From: an uncultured Bacilli bacterium
Lineage (GTDB): Bacteria > Bacillota_I > Bacilli_A > RF39 > UBA660
Length of the DNA: 16,593 bases
Direction of reading: 5' to 3'
Assembly: GCA_947623855.1 (NCBI GenBank)
Contig: CANQHW010000006.1
Location: forward strand, 1-16,593
Under the pieces are notes generated by a model. The model saw nothing but the letters and a program-made list of their open reading frames with translations, was not told the DNA's origin and did no database searches. Positions 12,893 through 16,593 of this stretch are shown one piece after another. The translations under genes were made by a program, and so were the position numbers. Position 1 is the first letter of the stretch. The number at the start of each line of letters is the position of its first letter.

Positions 12893-13297
12893 ATGTGTAA
12901 ATTAGGAGATATAATTATAGTTAAAAACTATATTGGCGATGATGGAGAAACTATTACACAGCATTCTTTTGTAGTAATAAGTGATGAAAAAGGAACAATT
13001 TCGGGCTTAGATTTTACAATGGTTGCTTCAGTAATATCTAGTTTTAAAAGTGAAGAACATAGAAAAAGAAAATTAAAATTTGAAGAAAATGTTGAACTGC
13101 CTTTAGATGCGATGAATAAGAAAAATTTCAAAAAATTATCATACATTAAAGCCAATCAAGCATACTATTTTAATAAGAAAAAATTAAATTATTATGTTTT
13201 TGCTTCATTAAAAGATGAATATTTAGACGATTTATTAAAAATAATACTAAAACTTAATTCAGAAGGTAAATTAAAAATCATTGTGGACAATTTATAA
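12893..13297 (+). CDS. PemK/MazF-like toxin, type II toxin-antitoxin
   Basis: 134 residues. The order of elements fits the MazF/PemK RNA endoribonuclease fold: LGDIIIVKNYI as the first strand, HSFVVISDE (from His24) as the second, then FTMVASVISS, KRKLKFEENVELPLD, SYIKANQAYYF and a C-terminal helix (EYLDDLLKIILKLNSEGKL). Members cleave mRNA or rRNA at short motifs and are held in check by an antitoxin. Catalytic residues are not certain from sequence alone. The start is the ATG at 12893: upstream GAAAGGACGTGAT matches the extended SD almost fully. The ATG at 12875 overlaps a TATAAT and has no SD. No MazE/PemI-type gene lies upstream. The only partner candidate in the window is the small ORF that follows at 13388. 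Assignment is fairly firm for the fold, weaker for toxicity. Confidence 0.75.
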   Translation: MCKLGDIIIVKNYIGDDGETITQHSFVVISDEKGTISGLDFTMVASVISSFKSEEHRKRKLKFEENVELPLDAMNKKNFKKLSYIKANQAYYFNKKKLNYYVFASLKDEYLDDLLKIILKLNSEGKLKIIVDNL

Positions 13298-13341
13298 ATT
13301 ATTTTATATACTAAAAACAATTTAGTTGATTAATATATTAT

Positions 13342-13370
13342 TTTACAATATACTATAATTAAAATAGTAT
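13342..13370 (+). promoter_or_regulatory. Possible promoter of the 58-residue ORF
   Basis: TTTACA (13342-13347), a 17-bp spacer, TAGTAT (13365-13370). A perfect TATAAT also occurs at 13354-13359 but lacks a -35. Either would let the small ORF be transcribed apart from the toxin. Confidence 0.38.
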
Positions 13371-13387
13371 AGAGAAAGGGATTTTAT

Positions 13388-13564
13388 ATGAAAAAAACAA
13401 AAGATAATATTTTACCTAAGGGGTTTTTCAACAAAAAGCGTGAAGTTATTTCATCTAAAGAAGCTCTTAAAGACGTAGTACCTGTCAATTGGACAGAAGC
13501 TTTAAAAAATCGCAAAAATAGTGACAAACAAATAATTAAACTTAAAAATCCTCAAAAATTTTAA
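13388..13564 (+). CDS. Small basic protein, candidate partner of the PemK-like toxin
   Basis: A 58-residue ORF. The SD AGAAAGGG lies seven bases before the ATG, and a clear terminator follows 31 bases after the stop. The sequence is Lys-rich: MKKTKDNILPKGFFNKKREV, then ISSKEALKDVVPVNWTEAL and a basic tail ending NPQKF. The central VISSKEALKDVVPVNW stretch looks structured and the ends look flexible. It has no HTH or AbrB-type fold that I can see. It lies 90 bases downstream of the toxin and codirectional, so an antitoxin role is plausible. Toxin-first order is the less common arrangement, and I do not recognise the family. Confidence 0.68.
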   Translation: MKKTKDNILPKGFFNKKREVISSKEALKDVVPVNWTEALKNRKNSDKQIIKLKNPQKF

Positions 13565-13595
13565 TACAATATATTAAAAACATTTAACAAAAATT

Positions 13596-13625
13596 AATCT
13601 CGATCTTTAAAGTTCGAGATTTTTT
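13596..13625 (+). terminator. Terminator after the 58-residue ORF
   Basis: AATCTCGA (13596-13603) and TCGAGATT (13614-13621) form an 8-bp stem with a ten-base loop that is itself CTTTAAAG-palindromic. A T run goes to 13625. The stop of the HerA gene (13624-13626, minus strand) is at the end of the T run. Confidence 0.8.
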
Positions 13626-15357
13626 AAAACCAAACAGAATCGATATCCACACTTGTACTTTTTGGTAAATGTTTAGGTAAATCAAGTCTTACTAATAAAG
13701 GAACTTTAAAACTAACACCAAAAGTAAGACATGTACCAGTTGTTAAAGATTTAACTTTTTCTAAAGTTTCGGGAGCAATATTCGTACTTATAGATTTTAC
13801 TATTTCGATATCTTTAGGATAAAATAATCTAAAAGCTATAAAATTAGAACATTGACTTAAAGCTGTGGTGGATAACTCACTAGGTCTTTGAGTAATAAAT
13901 AAAAGTATGGTACCGTATTTTCTTCCTTCTTTTGTTATTCTATCAAAGATATTATAACCTAAAATATTTATATCATTATCATTTTGGACATATCTATGGG
14001 CTTCTTCTAAAATAATATTAATGGGAAAACTTCCTCTTTCCTGTAAATTAGTTGTATAGTTAAAGAATAATCTAGAAAATAACTTGGTAATTGTTTTAGC
14101 AAAATGGTCATCAAAATTATTTAAGTTAACACAAGCTATTTGAATTGGGTTACCATTATCTTGAAAAAACATTTTAACATAGTTATCTTTGGAAATATAA
14201 TTACTTACATCAAATATTTCATGATTAGAACTATTGATAATATTATGCAGTCTTACTTTTAAGATATTATTTTGATTATAAGCTTCTTCATTATTAATAA
14301 TACCTTCATTTATTAAAGCAAACTCTAAAGCATAATATATATCATTTAAATTATAAACAATATTTTCAGGTAATTTTAAATCTTCTAAATTAACTTTACG
14401 ATAGTTTTGAAAAAACTCATTTAAGACTTGCATAGCATTAAGTTTTCCTTGGTCATCAATATGTAAGCATTGTCTTAAAGTACGGTCATAACCGGGACTT
14501 TTGATGATGGTATCTAAATTTAGAGTATCCGTATTATAGGTAGTTAATACAGCCATTATTTGGTCTCTTATTTGAACACTAGAGCGTCCGCTGGTTAGGA
14601 TATCAGATATACAAGACGCAATTATGTTATTTTTATAAGATAAAATTAAGGGATCTTGACTTTTAAAGATTTTTACTAATTGAAGAGTTTGGGATAAGAT
14701 ATGAATTTGATTAGCGGTTTTAATATCTAACATAATAGCCAGATCGTCTTCATCTAAAAAGTAAGCAGGAAATAATAGTTTATTATCGGAGGGATTCCCT
14801 AAGCTATAGTTTTTGGAATTTAAGCCCGCACTTTGGAGTTCGGTAAAAGCATCGTGGTATTCAGCGTAAGCATCAAATAAAACGATATGAGCATTAATAG
14901 GTTTTTCTTGACTAGTAGTAAATAGATTTTGTAAGATGGTTGTTACACCACAAGATTTACCACTACCTGTATTTCCAATAATAGCACTATGGTTAGCAAA
15001 GAAGTTACTTACAGGTAGATAAATTTTATAATTATCGTAAGTAGCACTAGTTCCTAGTAAGATACTTCTTTTATCAGTAGTTCCAATCATTAGTTGTAAT
15101 TCTCCAACATTTATAACTCTTATGAGGGAATTACCAGCGGGTTTTCTTATAACACCACTAGAAAAAGTATTATTTTTTATTTCCCCTACTAACATTACTT
15201 TTATATATTCATCACTAGTAAGAATAACTTCCCCTACTACTTTTCTTTCGGCTTCTTCAAAAATAATATGACAATTCATTAAATGCGAAAGGCCACTATG
15301 GTTAATATTCTCAATAGTAATTATATTATTTTCAATATTTAGTATTTTTCCAAACAT
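13624..15357 (-). CDS. HerA-type ATPase/helicase (DUF87)
   Basis: 577 residues. An N-terminal HAS-barrel-like beta domain (about 1-90, LNIENNIITIENINHSG) is followed by a RecA-type motor of the HerA-FtsK superfamily. Walker A is GNTGSGKS (128-135, Lys134). An insert rich in helices spans about 200-400. Walker B ends in NIILEEAHRY (Glu451, Glu452). Then come RITKEGRKYG (about 473-482), with a likely arginine finger, and FITQRPSELSTTALSQCSNF, typical of HerA. Such hexamers translocate DNA. In archaea they pair with the NurA nuclease for end resection; in bacteria they also occur with Sir2 or DUF4297 effectors in phage defence. No such partner is in the window. It lies 44 bases downstream of holA, codirectional, with its own extended -10. 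The SD is AGGGAT. Confidence 0.88.
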   Translation of the reverse strand: MFGKILNIENNIITIENINHSGLSHLMNCHIIFEEAERKVVGEVILTSDEYIKVMLVGEIKNNTFSSGVIRKPAGNSLIRVINVGELQLMIGTTDKRSILLGTSATYDNYKIYLPVSNFFANHSAIIGNTGSGKSCGVTTILQNLFTTSQEKPINAHIVLFDAYAEYHDAFTELQSAGLNSKNYSLGNPSDNKLLFPAYFLDEDDLAIMLDIKTANQIHILSQTLQLVKIFKSQDPLILSYKNNIIASCISDILTSGRSSVQIRDQIMAVLTTYNTDTLNLDTIIKSPGYDRTLRQCLHIDDQGKLNAMQVLNEFFQNYRKVNLEDLKLPENIVYNLNDIYYALEFALINEGIINNEEAYNQNNILKVRLHNIINSSNHEIFDVSNYISKDNYVKMFFQDNGNPIQIACVNLNNFDDHFAKTITKLFSRLFFNYTTNLQERGSFPINIILEEAHRYVQNDNDINILGYNIFDRITKEGRKYGTILLFITQRPSELSTTALSQCSNFIAFRLFYPKDIEIVKSISTNIAPETLEKVKSLTTGTCLTFGVSFKVPLLVRLDLPKHLPKSTSVDIDSVWF

Positions 15358-15384
15358 AATAATCCCTACTTTATTCTTAAATTA

Positions 15385-15393
15385 AGTATATCA
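15385..15393 (-). promoter_or_regulatory. Extended -10 promoter of the HerA gene
   Basis: The minus strand reads TGATATACT in the gap between holA and the HerA gene, hexamer at 15385-15390. The -35 (TGTGAT at 17 bp) is weak. The HerA gene could therefore be transcribed apart from holA. Confidence 0.45.
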
Positions 15394-15401
15394 TAAAATA
15401 T

Positions 15402-16328
15402 TTAATTATCACAGCTTTTTATGATAAATAATTCTATTCCTAAAAAAGGATCGATTAAACTGGTTTTAATTTGGTAATCAAGATTACTTAAAGATAGGAT
15501 ATTATCTTCTAATTCTGGTAAAGTATAGTTATAAGACCTGGTAAGATATTTATTTAATTGCCAATCTTGTAATCCTAAAGTGGAAGATATTTCAGAGGGA
15601 GATTTTCCTTCATTTATTAAAGAAGTAATAATATGCATAAAACGATATTCTTTTCCTAAGATTGCTACTATTTTAACTGGTTCTTCTTTATTTAATTGAT
15701 AATCTTTTAATAATCTTAAAGATAAATCTAATTTTTTCTCAGTAATAGCATCTATTAATTTAAAATCATTATCATTTAAAGTATAACTAACAACATTTAA
15801 AGCTATATCTAAAGTAATATGTTTATCATTTAAATCTAGTAGGATTAATTTATCTAATTCGTTTAAGATTATATCATAATTATTATTAGCAGAAGATTTA
15901 ATATAATTTAGAGCATCTCGATCGATTTTATAGTTAAAATTTTTTAAATAATTAATTAAATTAGTATCTAAATTTTGGAATTTAGGGGGTTCTAATTTTA
16001 AAACTTGATGGTTTTTAGTCATTATCTTAGTAAGTTTTTTCCGTTCATCTAATTTTTCGTTAGTAGTAAAAATAATTAAATTATTGGTTTTAGTTTCTTC
16101 TAAAAAGGTATTTAAAATTGTAGTATCTTCTTTAGATTTACTAGTAAATAAATAAGCATTTTTAATTAAGATATTTCTTTTTTCCGAAAATAAAGAATTA
16201 TATGATAACTCGGTTAATATATCATTAATACTAGTTTTAGTTAAATCAAATATTTCATAATTATTACCTAATTCTTGTAATTTATCTTGTAATAAACGGT
16301 AGCTAGAATAATATATTAAGTAAATCAT
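15402..16328 (-). CDS. holA: DNA polymerase III delta subunit HolA
   Basis: 308 residues. The delta subunit of the clamp loader opens the beta clamp. The pattern is that of low-GC Gram-positive HolA. An N-terminal AAA+-like region has no Walker A (IYLIYYSSYRLLQDKLQEL), as expected because delta does not bind ATP. SLFSEKRNILIKNAYLF is the typical clamp-binding segment. It continues with FTTNEKLDERKKLTKIM, YDIILNELDKLILL, and the C-terminal collar helices with ILGKEYRFMHI. In Bacilli it is usually near comEC and rpsT, neither visible here. The ATG at 16328 lies shortly after AGGTGA; the in-frame GTG at 16337 lies in the SD. The start and leader repeat the murG arrangement. Confidence 0.92.
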   Translation of the reverse strand: MIYLIYYSSYRLLQDKLQELGNNYEIFDLTKTSINDILTELSYNSLFSEKRNILIKNAYLFTSKSKEDTTILNTFLEETKTNNLIIFTTNEKLDERKKLTKIMTKNHQVLKLEPPKFQNLDTNLINYLKNFNYKIDRDALNYIKSSANNNYDIILNELDKLILLDLNDKHITLDIALNVVSYTLNDNDFKLIDAITEKKLDLSLRLLKDYQLNKEEPVKIVAILGKEYRFMHIITSLINEGKSPSEISSTLGLQDWQLNKYLTRSYNYTLPELEDNILSLSNLDYQIKTSLIDPFLGIELFIIKSCDN

Positions 16329-16345
16329 AATACTCACCTAGTAAT

Positions 16346-16351
16346 AGTATA
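16346..16351 (-). promoter_or_regulatory. -10 element of holA
   Basis: TATACT on the minus strand, six bases upstream of the AGGTGA SD, the same distance as in murG. No acceptable -35 was found. Confidence 0.42.
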
Positions 16352-16356
16352 ACACG

Positions 16357-16374
16357 AAAAAGAGCTTAAGCTCT
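16357..16374 (-). terminator. Terminator-like palindrome upstream of holA
   Basis: AGAGCTTAAGCTCT (16361-16374) is a perfect palindrome (a 5-bp stem with a TTAA loop in RNA), followed on the minus strand by TTTTTC. It would stop leftward transcription just before the holA promoter. No leftward gene ending here is visible in the window. The palindrome could instead be an operator. Confidence 0.42.
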
Positions 16375-16385
16375 AATTTATTTAA

Positions 16386-16401
16386 ACATTACTAGTAATG
16401 T
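16386..16401. repeat. Perfect 16-bp palindrome
   Basis: ACATTACTAGTAATGT is fully self-complementary. It lies in the intergenic stretch between holA and the HNH remnant with no U tract, which suits a protein-binding site more than a terminator. Its owner is unknown. Confidence 0.45.
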
Positions 16402-16478
16402 ATTATATTTTATGAAAATTAAAAAAGATTGTGTAGAAAATCATGAAAAAAAGCCTTAATTTAAGCTTTAATGGTTAA

Positions 16479-16593
16479 CTTGGTGGAGGCACTAAAAATT
16501 GGGAGAGAGATAACCATCAATGCATATTTTGTCATAGATATGTTGAATGGAATTTTGCCAATTCTCATTACATAAAAAGAAGTCACGGAGGAT
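16479..16593 (+). pseudogene. HNH endonuclease fragment without a start codon, cut by the window edge
   Basis: The frame after the TAA at 16476-16478 is open to the edge (38 codons). It reads WERDNHQCIFC, then SHYIKRSHGG: the RDx3C-x2-C zinc knuckle half followed by the His of the HNH (beta-beta-alpha metal) motif and the RSxGG turn common in phage and restriction HNH enzymes. The second CxxC would be beyond the edge. None of the codons between the stop and the motif is ATG, GTG or TTG, and the ATG at 16443 reaches the TAA after 11 residues. It is therefore either a truncated remnant, a gene disrupted by a nonsense or frameshift change, or one with an unusual start. The HNH match is firm; its state is not. 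Confidence 0.55.

Noticed and set aside
12928..13155. Open frame antisense to the PemK-like toxin
   Set aside because: No SD or promoter; the toxin frame has both and a recognisable fold.
1..16593. A template repeat or reverse transcriptase for the putative DGR
   Set aside because: I found no second GC-rich copy of the cassette and no protein with reverse-transcriptase motifs in any frame, so a DGR core is not in this window.
16492..16593. Minus-strand open frame opposite the HNH fragment
   Set aside because: It is open for 34 codons, but the plus strand shows a strong HNH signature that would not arise by chance, so the minus frame is its shadow.
1..16593. CRISPR arrays, tRNA or rRNA genes, insertion sequences
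   Set aside because: No regularly spaced repeats, cloverleaf-like segments, rRNA stretches or transposase motifs were seen.

Overview
The window is chromosomal DNA from a very AT-rich, low-GC Gram-positive bacterium. The evidence is strong extended Shine-Dalgarno (SD) sites of the AGGTGAT/AAGGAGG type, RNase HIII, a DivIB-type FtsQ, a CvpA protein and a HolA delta subunit. It carries murG, murB, ftsQ and ftsW, so the cell makes peptidoglycan and is not a wall-less mollicute. The style of the genes, and two surface proteins of a kind I associate with gut Bacillota, suggest an uncultured gut Bacilli lineage (RF39-like). That placement is inference. TGA is used as a stop (murG), so the standard bacterial code applies.

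Layout, left to right. 1-1034: a small ferredoxin (+) converges on the pseudouridine synthase rluB (-). 1074-4681: a surface-protein region with two membrane-anchored proteins sharing a C-terminal domain, an XRE-type regulator and a single-TM acidic protein. 4742-8076: a leftward operon murG-murB-ftsQ-queH, with overlapping or near-touching genes. 8200-9707: a rightward orphan gene and ftsW. 9727-11760: cvpA and thioredoxin (-) divergent from rnhC (+). 11773-13564: a Nudix hydrolase and an unknown protein (-), then a PemK/MazF-like toxin and a previously unmarked 58-residue ORF (+). 13624-16328: holA followed by a HerA-type ATPase (-). 16479-16593: the start-less edge of an HNH endonuclease (+), running off the window.

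The most notable signal is in the 441-residue surface protein at 1074-2399. Its last ~115 coding bases before the terminal motif are sharply GC-rich (63 of 120 bases, against 29 of 120 in the matching part of its paralog). They are poor in adenine on the coding strand and full of NNC codons, in the part of the fold that ends in a conserved 'VRP' strand. This is what the variable region of a diversity-generating retroelement (DGR) target looks like. No reverse transcriptase or template repeat is in the window, so it would be a remote target. The same gene has a good promoter flanked by two identical 15-base boxes exactly 53 bp apart, beside a small XRE regulator, which suggests dedicated control of the variable protein.

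Other points: ftsW has no SD and its ATG sits inside a perfect 14-bp inverted repeat that shares an arm with the preceding terminator. Several genes (murG, Nudix, holA) have an in-frame GTG inside their SD, and the ATG nine bases downstream is the better start. Three convergent gene pairs share bidirectional terminators that contain their stop codons.
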